64,000 nucleotides of DNA from Solirubrobacter phytolaccae (GTDB taxonomy: Bacteria > Actinomycetota > Thermoleophilia > Solirubrobacterales > Solirubrobacteraceae). Positions 45,659-55,062 of this stretch are shown piece by piece. The position numbers and the translations under genes were made by a program. Within the stretch, counting starts at the first letter, position 1. Every line of letters starts with the position of its first letter. The notes beneath the pieces were generated by a model. The model was not told the origin of the DNA, searched no databases, and saw only the letters and a program-made list of their open reading frames with translations. The DNA lies in NCBI RefSeq assembly GCF_027587195.1, contig NZ_JAPDDP010000007.1, positions 100,513 to 164,512 of the forward strand. The letters run 5' to 3'.

Positions 45659-46177
45659 ATGTCGGACACGGACGCCCAGGCCCTTCGCGCCCTCACCCTC
45701 GCCACCCGCACGGCGGTGGCGATCCTCGGACCCGGTGACCAGGCGCGCGAGGTCGCGCAGGAGGTCGCGATCCGGGTCCTCGAACGCCGGACGCAGCTCC
45801 GCGACCCGGACAAGTTCGACGCGTGGGTGCACCGGATCGCGCTCCGCGAGACGTTCCGCGCCCAACGCGGAACCCGCAGGCGCCGGGCCGCAGAGGCGAC
45901 CCTCGACGACACGGCACTGGAGCTTCCGGCGCCGGCCACCGACCACGCCGGCCAGCTCGACGCGGCCGCCGCCTCCCGGCTGGCCCTGCAGCGGCTCGGC
46001 GAGCGCGAGCGGATGGCGATGGTCCTGCGCTACGTGCACGACCTCCCCGACAGCCAGATCGCCGCGGTGCTCGACTGCCGCCGCGGCACCGTCAACTCCC
46101 TGATCTCCCGCGCGCGGACCCGACTGCGCGCGATGCCTGACCTGGAACGCCTCACGACCGCGGGGGAGCCCCGATGA
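45659..46177 (+). CDS. ECF-type RNA polymerase sigma factor
   Basis: 172 residues. Region 2 is compact (QEVAIRVLERRTQLRDPDKF, then AWVHRIALRETFR); region 4 is LGERERMAMVLRYVHDLPDSQ, then IAAVLDCRRGTVNSLISRARTRLR. The overall length matches extracytoplasmic-function sigma factors. GGAAG lies six bases before ATG 45659, and the gene starts eight bases after the kinase-aminotransferase stop, so all three may share a transcript. The anti-sigma-like gene overlaps its end. Confidence 0.85.
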   Translation: MSDTDAQALRALTLATRTAVAILGPGDQAREVAQEVAIRVLERRTQLRDPDKFDAWVHRIALRETFRAQRGTRRRRAAEATLDDTALELPAPATDHAGQLDAAAASRLALQRLGERERMAMVLRYVHDLPDSQIAAVLDCRRGTVNSLISRARTRLRAMPDLERLTTAGEPR

Positions 46178-46905
46178 CCGCTGACCAGCCCGTGGTCGAC
46201 TACCTGCAGACGCTGCGCGACCTGGACCCCGACCCGGCCGCGATCAGCGCGCTCCGGGCCGTGAAGCCGCGCCGGCGCCGGCTGCGCAACGCGCTCACGC
46301 TGTCGCTGGTGATCGTGGCGGGGAGCTCCGCGCTGGCCGCCGCGACCGGCGTCCTGTCGCGCAACCCCGACCCGATCCCGCCCGCGCGCGTGGTGCACAG
46401 CTCCGTGCCCGCGGAGGTCACGGCCGTGCTCTCGGTGTTCGACCGGCCGCAGGATCGCTCGGCCGAGGCGCGCATCGCGCTCACCGCCCTGCGCAGCCCG
46501 TTCGTCGTCGACGCCGGGTCCATCCGCGCGGTCGGGGACACGGCGTACGTCGCGTTCGCGCGTACCGACCTCGACGCGCTCCCGCCGAAGCTCCGTCAGC
46601 ACGAGCCGCCGGGCGGCACCCAGGGCGTCTACGTCGTCGCACGCGACGGGGTCGGCGACGGGCCGTTCCCGCTCGCGGACATCGAGCGCGGCACCGCCTG
46701 GGGCATCAAGGAGCTGCCCGCCGGCGGCCGTCGCTTCACGGCCGTCGTCCCGGACGGCGTGGCGCGGGTCGAGCTGCGGCTGGAGAGCGGGACGCGCACG
46801 ACGCACGCCGTCCAGGCCAACGTCGTGCTCGCCCCGGTCGACGCCGAAGGGCTGGACGGCTGGAGCTGGCTGGACGCCGACGGCAGGACGTTGCGCAGCT
46901 TCTAG
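46174..46905 (+). CDS. Anti-sigma-like single-pass membrane protein
   Basis: 243 residues. A cytosolic N-terminus (1-36, ending in basic KPRRRRLRN) precedes one TM helix (ALTLSLVIVAGSSALAAAT, 38-57) and an extracytoplasmic domain (60-243) of beta character. ATG 46174 overlaps the sigma stop (ATGA), the classic position of an anti-sigma factor, but I see no zinc-binding HxxxCxxC motif, so the identification rests on position and topology. Convergent with the aldehyde dehydrogenase through CTAG. Confidence 0.6.
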   Translation: MTADQPVVDYLQTLRDLDPDPAAISALRAVKPRRRRLRNALTLSLVIVAGSSALAAATGVLSRNPDPIPPARVVHSSVPAEVTAVLSVFDRPQDRSAEARIALTALRSPFVVDAGSIRAVGDTAYVAFARTDLDALPPKLRQHEPPGGTQGVYVVARDGVGDGPFPLADIERGTAWGIKELPAGGRRFTAVVPDGVARVELRLESGTRTTHAVQANVVLAPVDAEGLDGWSWLDADGRTLRSF

Positions 46906-48281
46906 CCCAGCCCGATGGTGATGCTCTTGCGCTGCGTGAAGCTCTCCAGCGCGCCCTCGATCGAGTACTCCGAGCCGAGGCCGGACAGCTTCTTGCCGCC
47001 GTAGCTCATCCCGGGCAGCTGGCCACCGCTGCGGTTGACCTGCACCCACCCGGCCTCGATCGCGTGCGCGGCCCGCAGCGCGCGCTCGATGTCACGGCAG
47101 AACACGAACGCGGCGAGCCCGTAGTGGGTGTCGTTGGCCCAGCGGATCACCTCGGCCTCGTCCTCCCACGGCATCGCGACCAGCACCGGGCCGAACACCT
47201 CCTCGCGCGCGACGCGCCAGGACTGCTCGACCCCGGTGAGCACGGTCGGCGGGAGCTGGTAGCCGGGGCGCGAGCCCGGCAGGCCACCCGTCAACGCCAC
47301 CGCGCCCTGGTCGAGCGCTTCCTGCACGAACCTGCAGACCCGCGCGTCCTGCGTGCCGTTGATGAGCGAGCCGATGTCAGAGGCCTCGTCGAGCGCGTCG
47401 CCCACCACGAGCGTCTCCAGCGCCGCGGCCAGCTTCGCCGTGAACGCCTCGAAGATCGACGCGTGCACGAACAGCCGCGAGCCCGCCGTGCACGACTGGC
47501 CCTGGCGGGCGAAGCGCATCGCGGTGATCACGTGCTGGACGGTCGCGTCGTCGTCCGAGTCGGGGTAGACGATCGCGGGTGCCTTGCCGCCGAGCTCCAG
47601 CGATACGGGCAGGATCCGCTCGGCCGCCGCGCGCATCGCGATCCGGCCGACCTCCGTCGAGCCCGTGAACGTGATCTTCGCGATCCCCGGGTGGTTGAGC
47701 AGCGCGCCACCGGTCTCCTCGCCGTAGCCCGTGACGACGTTCAGCACGCCCTCGGGCAGGTGGCGCCAGCAGACCTCGGCCATCTTCAGCACGCCGAGCG
47801 GCGCGTCCTCCGCGGGCTTGAGCACGAGCGTGTTGCCGGTGCACAGCGCCATCGCGACCTTCAGCGAAGCGAGCAGGACCGGCGCGTTCCAGGGCACGAT
47901 CGCGGCGACGACGCCGAGCGGCTCGCGCAGCGTGTAGCTGAACAGGCCGTCGCCGAGCGGCAGCGTCTCGCCCTTCTGCTCGCTCGCGACGCCGCCGAAG
48001 TAGCGGAACACGTCGGCGGCGGTGGCGGCCTCGCCGCGCGCCTGGGTGCGGATCGCGTTGCCGGTCTCCTCCGCGATCGTCCGCGCCAGCTCCTCGCCGA
48101 TCGCCGACAGGTCCTCGGCGATCCGCAGCAGACGTACGCCACGCTCGAGCGCCGGGAGCGCGCGCCAGGCTCCGAAGGCGGCCGCGGCGGCGCGGACGGC
48201 ACGGTCGACGTCCTCGGCGCCATGACGCGGCACCGTGCCGATGACTTCACGCCGCGACGGGTTCTCGACCTCGATGACCAT
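46902..48281 (-). CDS. Aldehyde dehydrogenase
   Basis: 459-residue NAD(P)-dependent aldehyde dehydrogenase: VPWNAPVLLASLKVA, then FTGSTEVGR, catalytic Glu in VSLELGGKAP and Cys in RQGQSCTAGSRL. The QSCTAGSR form resembles betaine- or phenylacetaldehyde-type enzymes rather than the semialdehyde pair at 16.9-19.7 kb. ATG 48281 or ATG 48299. It is divergent from a LysR regulator 27 bases away, which probably controls it. Confidence 0.88.
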   Translation of the reverse strand: MVIEVENPSRREVIGTVPRHGAEDVDRAVRAAAAAFGAWRALPALERGVRLLRIAEDLSAIGEELARTIAEETGNAIRTQARGEAATAADVFRYFGGVASEQKGETLPLGDGLFSYTLREPLGVVAAIVPWNAPVLLASLKVAMALCTGNTLVLKPAEDAPLGVLKMAEVCWRHLPEGVLNVVTGYGEETGGALLNHPGIAKITFTGSTEVGRIAMRAAAERILPVSLELGGKAPAIVYPDSDDDATVQHVITAMRFARQGQSCTAGSRLFVHASIFEAFTAKLAAALETLVVGDALDEASDIGSLINGTQDARVCRFVQEALDQGAVALTGGLPGSRPGYQLPPTVLTGVEQSWRVAREEVFGPVLVAMPWEDEAEVIRWANDTHYGLAAFVFCRDIERALRAAHAIEAGWVQVNRSGGQLPGMSYGGKKLSGLGSEYSIEGALESFTQRKSITIGLG

Positions 48282-48308
48282 CCCCGCAGTATCGGGCATG
48301 CTTGGCGC

Positions 48309-49220
48309 GTGGTCGTCACGCTCCAGCAGCTGCGGTACTTCCTGGCGGCGGTGGAGCGCGGGTCGGTGTCGGCGGCGGCCGAGGCGTGCTTCGTCTCCCA
48401 GCCGAGCCTGTCCGACCAGCTGCGACGGCTCGAGCAGGGACTGGGCGTGGCGCTGTTCGTGCGCACGAACCGCGGCCTCGTGCTGACGGACGCGGGCCGG
48501 CTGCTCGTGCCCCGGGCCGAGCGCGCGGTCGCCGCGGCGCGCGACGCCGAGGAGGCGGTCCGCGAGGCCGGCGCGATCGTCTCCGGCACCGTCGCTTTCG
48601 GGACGTTCTCGACCGCGCACCACCACGTGATGACGGCCGCGATCGCCGCGTTCCGGCAGCGCTATCCCGGCGTCCGGCTGCGGGTCATCAGCCGCAACTC
48701 GACCGAGACCGCCGACGCCGTCCGCCGTGGCGATTTGGAGGCCGCGCTCGTGGCGCTGCCGGTCGACGGGCGCGGGCTCGTGGTCGGCGAGCGGGTGTGG
48801 ACGACCGAAGCCGTGTACGTCACTGCCGACCGTGGCCGGCTGCGGGGTGAGCCGCGCTCGATCCAGCAGCTCGCGGCCGCGCAGCTCGTGCTCCCCGAGG
48901 TGTTCTCCGGCGACGCGGACCCGACCCGCCGGCAGCTGCGCGAGCGCGCCGACGACGCGGGCGTGCGGCTCGCGCCGGTGGCCGAGGTCGAGTCGCCCGA
49001 AGCGGCGCTGGACCTCGTGCTGAGCGGGGTCGGCGACTCCGTCGTCTCGCTCGCCCTCATCCGCGAGCTGGGGCTGACCGACCGGCTCGCGTGGGTCTCG
49101 CTGGAGCCGCCGCTGCACGAGCGCTACGCGTTCATCACCCGCCGCGGCGCGCCGCCCTCGAAGGCGATGGCGGCGCTGATCGCGATCGTCGAGGAGCAGC
49201 TCCGACTCGACCCGGTATAG
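48309..49220 (+). CDS. LysR family transcriptional regulator
   Basis: 303 residues: an N-terminal winged HTH (LQQLRYFLAAVERGSVSAAA, then CFVSQPSLSDQLRRLEQGLG, residues 4-45) and a periplasmic-binding-protein-like effector domain (VSGTVAFGTFSTAHHHVM..., 90-300). GTG 48309 lies 27 bases from the divergent aldehyde dehydrogenase, so it probably activates that gene in response to its substrate. The next operon (SDR-monooxygenase-SDR) starts 69 bases downstream on the same strand. Confidence 0.88.
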   Translation: MVVTLQQLRYFLAAVERGSVSAAAEACFVSQPSLSDQLRRLEQGLGVALFVRTNRGLVLTDAGRLLVPRAERAVAAARDAEEAVREAGAIVSGTVAFGTFSTAHHHVMTAAIAAFRQRYPGVRLRVISRNSTETADAVRRGDLEAALVALPVDGRGLVVGERVWTTEAVYVTADRGRLRGEPRSIQQLAAAQLVLPEVFSGDADPTRRQLRERADDAGVRLAPVAEVESPEAALDLVLSGVGDSVVSLALIRELGLTDRLAWVSLEPPLHERYAFITRRGAPPSKAMAALIAIVEEQLRLDPV

Positions 49221-49289
49221 GCGCAGCCGATAGCCGGAGGCGAAGATCGGCAATGGTCAGAAGGCCGCGCACGGTGCACGCTTCTGGGC

Positions 49290-50015
49290 ATGAGCAGGCT
49301 CTCCGGCCGAGTGGCCATCATCACCGGCGGCGCCCGCGGTCAGGGCGCCTCGCACGCCGAGCGCCTCGCCCGCGAAGGCGCGAAGGTCATCACCGGCGAC
49401 GTCCTCGACGACGCCGGCGAGGCGACCGCCGCCCAGCTGCGCGGCGAGGGCCTCGACGTCACCTACCGCCACCTCGACGTGACCGAGCCCGCCGACTGGG
49501 CCGCCGCGGTCAGCAGCGCCGACCGGCTCGACGTGCTCGTCAACAACGCGGGCATCATCCACGTCAACCCGCTGGTCGAGGAGACGCTCGAGGCCTGGAA
49601 CGGGCTGCTGGCGGTCAACGTGACCGGCACGCTGCTCGGCATGCAGGCCGCGATCCCCGCGCTGCAGCGCGCGGGCGGCGGCTCGATCGTCAACGTCGCG
49701 AGCATCTTCGGCGTCACCGGCTCCGAGGGCTACGTCGCCTACACCGCGAGCAAGGCGGCGATCATCGCCATGACCAAGACCGCGGCCCTCGAGCACGCGG
49801 TCGACAAGATCCGCGTCAACGCGATCTGCCCCGGCGGCGTGTCGACGCCCATGAACGAGGACGAGCCCGAGGGCGGCGTGGTGCCGCTCACGCCGCTCGG
49901 CCGGCGCGCGCACGTGAGCGAGATCTCCGGCGCGGTCACGTACCTGGCCTCTGACGACGCGAGCTTCGTCACCGGCACCGAGCTGATCATCGATGGGGGG
50001 TATCTGGCGCGATGA
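49290..50015 (+). CDS. SDR family oxidoreductase
   Basis: 241-residue classical SDR: TGGARGQGASHAERLA (residues 12-27), NNAGIIHVNP, Ser in NVASIFGVTG, YTASKAAIIAMTK with the Tyr-x-x-x-Lys pair, and TELIIDGGYLA at the end. GDVLD after strand 2 points to NAD. It resembles cyclohexanol/3-alpha-hydroxysteroid-type dehydrogenases. Its stop overlaps the monooxygenase start (ATGA), so an alcohol-to-ketone step feeding a Baeyer-Villiger-type oxidation is a reasonable guess. Confidence 0.88.
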   Translation: MSRLSGRVAIITGGARGQGASHAERLAREGAKVITGDVLDDAGEATAAQLRGEGLDVTYRHLDVTEPADWAAAVSSADRLDVLVNNAGIIHVNPLVEETLEAWNGLLAVNVTGTLLGMQAAIPALQRAGGGSIVNVASIFGVTGSEGYVAYTASKAAIIAMTKTAALEHAVDKIRVNAICPGGVSTPMNEDEPEGGVVPLTPLGRRAHVSEISGAVTYLASDDASFVTGTELIIDGGYLAR

Positions 50016-51274
50016 AGGTGTGCGTGATCGGAGCCGGCGCGGCCGGCCTGGGTGCGATGGAGGTCCTGCAGCGGCAGGGCATCGCGTTCGACTGCTTCGA
50101 GGCGACGGACCGCGTCGGCGGCCACTGGCACACGGACTACGAGTCCCTGCACCTGATCACCTCGCGTGACCTGTCGGGCTTCGCGGGCTACCCGATGCCG
50201 TCGAGCTATCCCGTCTACCCGAGCCGCGACCAGATGCGCGACTACCTCGAGGGCTTCGCCACCGAGACCAGCGTGCGGGCGCACGTGCGCTTCGGGGTGC
50301 GCGTGGAGCGGATCACGCCGCTCGGCGCGGGCGGCCAGGACGGCTGGCGCGTGCAGACCGACGACGGCGAGACCCGCGAGTACAGCGGCGTGCTCGTCTG
50401 CAACGGGCACCTCCAGCACCAGCACGTCCCCGACTACCCGGGCGAGTTCACCGGTCGTCAGATCCACTCGGGCGCGTACCGCTCGATCGACGACATCGAG
50501 GGCACGCGCGTGCTCACGGTCGGCGCGGGCAACTCGGGCTGCGACCTCGCCGTCGACGCGGCCAACGCGCGCTTGCAGTCGACGATCTCGATCCGGCGCG
50601 GGCAGATGTTCCAGCCCAAGGCGGTGTTCGGCCGCCCGCGCGCGGAGATCGGCTGGCTCGCGAAGCTGCCCGTGAAGGTCAACGAGCGGATCGCGCGGCT
50701 GCTGTCGGACATCGTGATCGGCCCGCCCGAGGGTTACCGCGGCCTGCCCAACCCGGCGACGCGCAACCTCAACGAGCAGCCACCGGTGGTCAACAACCTG
50801 CTCCCGTACTGGATCCAGCACGGCCGGATCGACGTCGCGCCCGGCATCGAGCGCCTGGACGGCAGGACCGTGCACTTCACCGACGGCACGAGCCGCGAGT
50901 TCGACACGATCCTGTGGGCGACGGGCTTCGACGTGACGCTGCCGTTCCTGGACGCGGAGCTGATCCGCTGGCGCGACGGCGCGCCGCTGCGCACGGCTGG
51001 GCTCACCCTCCCGGTCGGCGTCGAGAACCTGTACTTCATCGGGCTCGCCGCGCCGCGCGGGCCGCAGCTGCCCGTGTACTCGACGCAGACCGAGCTGGTC
51101 GCGCGGATGCTGCGACTGGAGCCGGAGCGCCGGAGCGCACTCGCCGCGCACTTCGCGGAGATCGACGTCCCGGACGCGCGGATCGACATCGTCCGCGCGC
51201 TCTGGAACCGGCAGATGAAGGACGCGCACCGCGCGCTCGACGCCGCCGCGAAACCCGTCCCGGTCGGGCGATGA
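50012..51274 (+). CDS. Flavin-binding monooxygenase (FMO/BVMO-like)
   Basis: 420-residue flavoprotein. The FAD loop is VIGAGAAGLGAMEVLQ (residues 5-20), the motif between the Rossmann folds is FTGRQIHSGAYRS (FxGxxxHxxxY signature of FMOs and Baeyer-Villiger monooxygenases), and the NADPH loop is TVGAGNSGCDLAVD. It probably oxygenates a ketone or a soft nucleophile using NADPH and O2. It is translationally coupled to SDRs on both sides (ATGA at each junction). The substrate is perhaps a cyclic ketone, an inference. Confidence 0.87.
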   Translation: MKVCVIGAGAAGLGAMEVLQRQGIAFDCFEATDRVGGHWHTDYESLHLITSRDLSGFAGYPMPSSYPVYPSRDQMRDYLEGFATETSVRAHVRFGVRVERITPLGAGGQDGWRVQTDDGETREYSGVLVCNGHLQHQHVPDYPGEFTGRQIHSGAYRSIDDIEGTRVLTVGAGNSGCDLAVDAANARLQSTISIRRGQMFQPKAVFGRPRAEIGWLAKLPVKVNERIARLLSDIVIGPPEGYRGLPNPATRNLNEQPPVVNNLLPYWIQHGRIDVAPGIERLDGRTVHFTDGTSREFDTILWATGFDVTLPFLDAELIRWRDGAPLRTAGLTLPVGVENLYFIGLAAPRGPQLPVYSTQTELVARMLRLEPERRSALAAHFAEIDVPDARIDIVRALWNRQMKDAHRALDAAAKPVPVGR

Positions 51275-51957
51275 GCGTCGCGATCGTCACCGGCGCCGCG
51301 AGCGGGATGGGCCGCGCGTGCGCCGAGCGCTTCCTCGCGGAGGGGTACGAGGTGGCGGCGCTCGACCGTGCGGAGGCCGACTCCGGCGAGGCGCTCGCGA
51401 TCGAGCTCGACGTCACGGATGCGCCGGCCGTGACCGCGGCGGTCGCGCACGTGGCCTCCGAGCTGGGCCCGATCGACGCGGTCGTCAACGCCGCCGGCAT
51501 CTACCCGCCGACCACGCTCGAGACCGCGACCGTGGAGCTCTACCGCCGCACGTTCGACGTCAACGTGCTCGGCACGCTGCTCGTCACGCAGGCCGCCGCG
51601 CCGCACTTCGCCGACGGCGCCGCGGTCGTCAACTTCGCCTCGATCGACGCGTTCGTGCCCTCGCCGGGGCAGTTGCTGTACTGCGCGTCGAAGGCGGCGG
51701 TCGTCGCGCTCACCCGCTCGCTCGCGCTGGAGCTGGCGCCGCGGGTGCGCGTGAACGCGCTCGCCCCGGGCTGGGTCGACACGCCCGGCAACCGCACGAC
51801 CGGGCGGATGGAGGAGGCGCTGGCGGCGGTGCCGCTCGGCCGCGCCGCGACGCCGGAGGAGATGGCCGACCTCGTGTGGTTCCTGGCCGGCGGCGGCGGG
51901 GCCGCGTACGTCACCGGCGAGACGCTGACCGCCACCGGCGGCAGCGCCTTCCGCTAG
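51271..51957 (+). CDS. SDR family oxidoreductase
   Basis: 228-residue short SDR: TGAASGMGRACAERFL (residues 7-22), NAAGIYPPTT, Ser in NFASIDAF and YCASKAAVVALTR with the Tyr-x-x-x-Lys pair. The acidic LDRAEADSG after strand 2 suggests NAD. It ends in VTGETLTATGG. It is the third gene of the SDR-monooxygenase-SDR operon, overlapping the monooxygenase stop, and convergent with a TetR gene through CTAG. Confidence 0.88.
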   Translation: MSVAIVTGAASGMGRACAERFLAEGYEVAALDRAEADSGEALAIELDVTDAPAVTAAVAHVASELGPIDAVVNAAGIYPPTTLETATVELYRRTFDVNVLGTLLVTQAAAPHFADGAAVVNFASIDAFVPSPGQLLYCASKAAVVALTRSLALELAPRVRVNALAPGWVDTPGNRTTGRMEEALAAVPLGRAATPEEMADLVWFLAGGGGAAYVTGETLTATGGSAFR

Positions 51958-52568
51958 CGGCGACGCACCGCCGCGATCCCCGCTTCGGCGAAGGTCACCG
52001 CTTCGCCGAGCAGCTCGGCGAACTCCGCTGGGGCGAGCTCCCGCCGCTCGTCGCGCATGCGCCGGGCGGCGGTCTCCTCCGCGGTGCTGACCGCGGCCAT
52101 CAGCGCCGCGGCGGCCAGCGCCGCCGCGAGCCGCTGATCGGGCCCGAGCTCCGCCTGCAGCGCCTCGGCGACGACCCGCTCGAAGTCCCGGTGGAGCGCG
52201 AGCCGGTGGGCGCGGACGGTCGGCACCTCGTCGGCGAGCTGGAGCTGCAGCACGAGCTCGGGCTCGATCCAGCCCCCGAGCTCCGCGAGGCCGAGTAGCC
52301 AGTCGCGGAACGCGGCGGCCGTGCCGACGCCTTCCGGGCGTTCCGCAAGCGCGGCTTCGAGCGCCGGCACCGCGGAGGGCGCGTCGCCGAAGACGATGTC
52401 CTCCTTGGTCGCGAAGTAGCCGAACACCGTCGCCCGCGAGACCGTGGCGGCGTTCGCGATCTGGTCGATCGTCGTCGCCGTGAAGCCCTGCTCGGCGAAC
52501 AGGCGCATCGCGGCGTCGCGGATCGCGATCCGGGTCGCCTGCTTCTTGCGCTCACGAAGACCAGACAT
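51954..52568 (-). CDS. TetR family transcriptional regulator
   Basis: 204 residues. The N-terminal HTH (KKQATRIAIRDAAMRLFAEQ, then IDQIANAATVSRATVFGYFAT, residues 8-55) is TetR-type, and the rest is the helical ligand domain. ATG 52568 is chosen; TTG 52577 would add three residues. It is divergent from an MMPL exporter with TAGACTGAGTCTA between them, the usual layout of a repressor controlling an exporter. Confidence 0.87.
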   Translation of the reverse strand: MSGLRERKKQATRIAIRDAAMRLFAEQGFTATTIDQIANAATVSRATVFGYFATKEDIVFGDAPSAVPALEAALAERPEGVGTAAAFRDWLLGLAELGGWIEPELVLQLQLADEVPTVRAHRLALHRDFERVVAEALQAELGPDQRLAAALAAAALMAAVSTAEETAARRMRDERRELAPAEFAELLGEAVTFAEAGIAAVRRR

Positions 52569-52616
52569 CTGGAGCAAAAAGTAGCACTCAGGCGAAAATT
52601 AGATGCAGTTGATTTT

Positions 52617-52629
52617 TAGACTGAGTCTA
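52617..52629. promoter_or_regulatory. Candidate TetR operator TAGACTGAGTCTA
   Basis: A perfect 13-base palindrome (52617-52629) lies 17 bases before the MMPL ATG in the 77-base gap of the divergent TetR/MMPL pair. Its left half TAGACT could double as a -10, which would place the repressor directly on the promoter. The flanking DNA is unusually AT-rich for this window. Confidence 0.6.
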
Positions 52630-52645
52630 TGTACCTTGCCGAGCT

Positions 52646-54748
52646 ATGACCTCCCTGCTCTCCTGGCTCGCCAACGTGATGGGGCGCCGTCCGCGCGCCG
52701 CCACCCTCGCCGTCCTGCTCGCGCTCGTCGCCGTGATCGGCGGCGGGGTCGCCGCGGGCGGCGCCTTCAAGGACGACTTCACGGTCCCGGGCATCGAGTC
52801 CCAGACCGCGCAGGACCTGCTCGCAAAGCGCTTTCCCGCCCAGTCGGGCACGAGCGCCGTGGTCGTCTTCAGCGCGCGGGACAAGCTGGAGGCCAAGGAC
52901 CTCCAGGGCGCGCTGCGGACGATCGAGCGCCAGCCGCACGTGGTGGCGGTCGAGCCGCCGTTCGACACGCCCGACCGCGTGTCCGAGGACGGCCGGACCG
53001 CGTTCGCGACCGTCAGCTACGACGAGGACGCGACCGCGCTCGGCGGCGACGCGCGCACGGGGCTGGAGCGGGCCACCGCCGCGCTCCCGAAGGCCGGCGT
53101 GCAGGTCGCGATGGCGGGCGAGCCGATCGACGGCGCCGCCACCGGTGGGTTCCCGATCGGCGAGCTCGCGGGCCTGCTGATCGCGGTCGCGCTGTTGATC
53201 GCCGTGCTGCGCAACCTGCGCGCCGCGCGCAACGCGCTCGGCACGGCGCTCGCCGGTGTCGCGGCCGGCTTCGGCGTGCTGCTGTGGGTCGCCGCGCTCA
53301 CCGAGGTGCCCGGCCTGGCGCCGACGCTCGGCGGCATGCTCGGCCTCGGCGCCGGCATCGACTACGCGCTTTTGATGACCGCGCGCCAGCAGGAGGAGCT
53401 GCGGGCCGGGCACGAGCCTCGCGAGGCGGCGCGGCGGGCCAACGCGCACGCCGGCCACTCCGCGCTGACCGCCGCCGGGATCGTGCTCGTCTCGATCTCC
53501 GGGCTGCTCGTCACGGGAATTCCCTTCGTCGGGCGCGCGGGCGTGGCCGCCGGTCTGGTCGTCCTGGTCTGCGCCGTCGTCTGCGTGATCCTGCTCCCCG
53601 CCCGCTTCGCCAAGGCCGGCGATCGCCTGATCCCCAAGCGCGAGCGCAAGGCCACCGAGACGCGCCCGGCCAAGCCCGTCAAGGCGCCGTGGGCGACGAA
53701 GCGCCCCGTGTTCGCGCTGCTCGCCGCCGGCCTCGTCACCGCCGCGCTCGCCGCTCCCGCCGCGGGCCTGCAGCTCGGCCAGCCCGACGACCGCAACCTG
53801 GGCCCGGACGCCACCCAGCGCCAGGCCTACGACCGCCTCGCGGCCGGGTTCGGCGCCGGCGTGAACGGGCCGCTCGCGGTCGCTGTCTCGCTCCCCGAGG
53901 ACGGCGACGAGGCTCCGCTGCAGGCGCTCACCGGCAAGCTCGAGGCCGACCGCGAGGTCGCGCGCGTGGACGAACCCGTCGTGAACGAGGCCGGCGACAC
54001 GGCCGTGATCACCGTCGTCCCCAAGCACGGCCCGCAGGAGGACGCGACGCGGGCGCTCGTCGAGCGCATCCGGTCGTCGGTCGTTCCGGCCGCGCTCAGC
54101 GGCACCGGTGCGCAGGCCTACGTCGGCGGGCGCACCGCCCGCTACGGCGACGAGGCGACCAAGATCGCGTCGCGCATCCCGGTGTTCGCGGGCACGGTCG
54201 TCGGCCTGTCGCTCCTGCTCCTGCTGCTCGCGTTCCGCTCGTGGCGGATCTCGCTCATGTCCGCCGTCTTCAACCTGGCCTCGATCGCGGCCGCCTACGG
54301 CGTGATCGCCCTCGCGTTCCAGACCGAGACGGGCGCCTCCCTGCTCGGCGTCGAGCAGCAGCCGGTCGTCCCGTACGTCCCGCTGTTCATGTTCGCGATC
54401 CTGTTCGGCCTGTCCACGGACTACAACGTCTTCCTGCTCTCACGCGTGCGTGAGGAGTGGGACCGGCACACCGACCACCGCGCGGCGATCGCCGCCGCCT
54501 GCGCCGGCACCAAGCGCATTATCACCGCCGCCGGCGCGATCATGATCGCGGTCTTCATGGGCTTCGCCACCGACCCCGACCCCGTGATCAAGATGACCGG
54601 CGTCGGCCTGGCCACCGCCGTCCTCGTCGACGTCACGCTCGTGCGCCTGTTCATGGCCCCGGCGGCGCTGACGCTGCTCGGCGACAAGCTGTGGCCGGCG
54701 CGCCGGCGCCGCACGGCACCCGTCTACGCGCGGACGGACGCCGCCTAG
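52646..54748 (+). CDS. MMPL family RND transporter
   Basis: 700-residue membrane exporter with the two-half MMPL layout: TM1 (18-38), periplasmic loop, five TMs (165-300) including [18 protein letters not shown], then TM7, a second loop and five TMs (500-680) including [18 protein letters not shown] with the proton-relay Asp-Tyr pairs. It is smaller-looped than mycobacterial lipid MmpLs. Under TetR control from the divergent gene. Convergent with the SMR gene through CTAG. Substrate unknown; a second, unrelated-neighbourhood MMPL lies at 3220-5313. Confidence 0.89.
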   Translation: MTSLLSWLANVMGRRPRAATLAVLLALVAVIGGGVAAGGAFKDDFTVPGIESQTAQDLLAKRFPAQSGTSAVVVFSARDKLEAKDLQGALRTIERQPHVVAVEPPFDTPDRVSEDGRTAFATVSYDEDATALGGDARTGLERATAALPKAGVQVAMAGEPIDGAATGGFPIGELAGLLIAVALLIAVLRNLRAARNALGTALAGVAAGFGVLLWVAALTEVPGLAPTLGGMLGLGAGIDYALLMTARQQEELRAGHEPREAARRANAHAGHSALTAAGIVLVSISGLLVTGIPFVGRAGVAAGLVVLVCAVVCVILLPARFAKAGDRLIPKRERKATETRPAKPVKAPWATKRPVFALLAAGLVTAALAAPAAGLQLGQPDDRNLGPDATQRQAYDRLAAGFGAGVNGPLAVAVSLPEDGDEAPLQALTGKLEADREVARVDEPVVNEAGDTAVITVVPKHGPQEDATRALVERIRSSVVPAALSGTGAQAYVGGRTARYGDEATKIASRIPVFAGTVVGLSLLLLLLAFRSWRISLMSAVFNLASIAAAYGVIALAFQTETGASLLGVEQQPVVPYVPLFMFAILFGLSTDYNVFLLSRVREEWDRHTDHRAAIAAACAGTKRIITAAGAIMIAVFMGFATDPDPVIKMTGVGLATAVLVDVTLVRLFMAPAALTLLGDKLWPARRRRTAPVYARTDAA

Positions 54749-55062
54749 GCCTCGGCGAGCGCCAGCCACACGATGCCGACGGCGATCAGGCCGATCGGCA
54801 GGAGCCGCGTGAGCGCGGCGGAGTCGCCGAGGAGCACGATCCCGGCGACCGCCGCGCCGACGGCGCCCGTGCCCGTCCACACCGCGTAGCCCGTGCCGAC
54901 CGGCAGGTCGCGCAGCGCCCACGCGAGCAGGGCCATGCTCACGAGCATCGCCGCGCCGAACACGAGTGACGGGCCGAGCTTCGTGAAGCCGTCGGACTGC
55001 TTGAGGGCCAGGGCCCAGACCGTCTCGAACAGCCCGGCCACCAACAGCACTACCCAGGACAT
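54745..55062 (-). CDS. gdx: SMR family guanidinium exporter (Gdx/SugE type)
   Basis: 105 residues, four transmembrane helices. The first helix reads [19 protein letters not shown] with the essential Glu13 and Trp16. The Gdx/SugE subtype, rather than EmrE/Qac, is indicated by the WALALK...GFT segment. These antiparallel dimers export guanidinium in exchange for protons. GGAGG stands six bases before ATG 55062. The leader (55063-55138) matches a guanidine-III riboswitch, which strongly supports the substrate. Convergent with the MMPL gene through CTAG. Confidence 0.88.
   Translation of the reverse strand: MSWVVLLVAGLFETVWALALKQSDGFTKLGPSLVFGAAMLVSMALLAWALRDLPVGTGYAVWTGTGAVGAAVAGIVLLGDSAALTRLLPIGLIAVGIVWLALAEA

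Noticed and set aside
48300..49253. N-terminal extension of the aldehyde dehydrogenase to 49253
   Set aside because: It is antisense to the LysR gene; the family N-terminus begins at the ATG near 48281-48299.
52603..54453. Arg/Ala-rich 616-residue frame overlapping the second MMPL gene
   Set aside because: It is a same-strand shadow frame of the MMPL gene with no recognisable domain or ribosome site.
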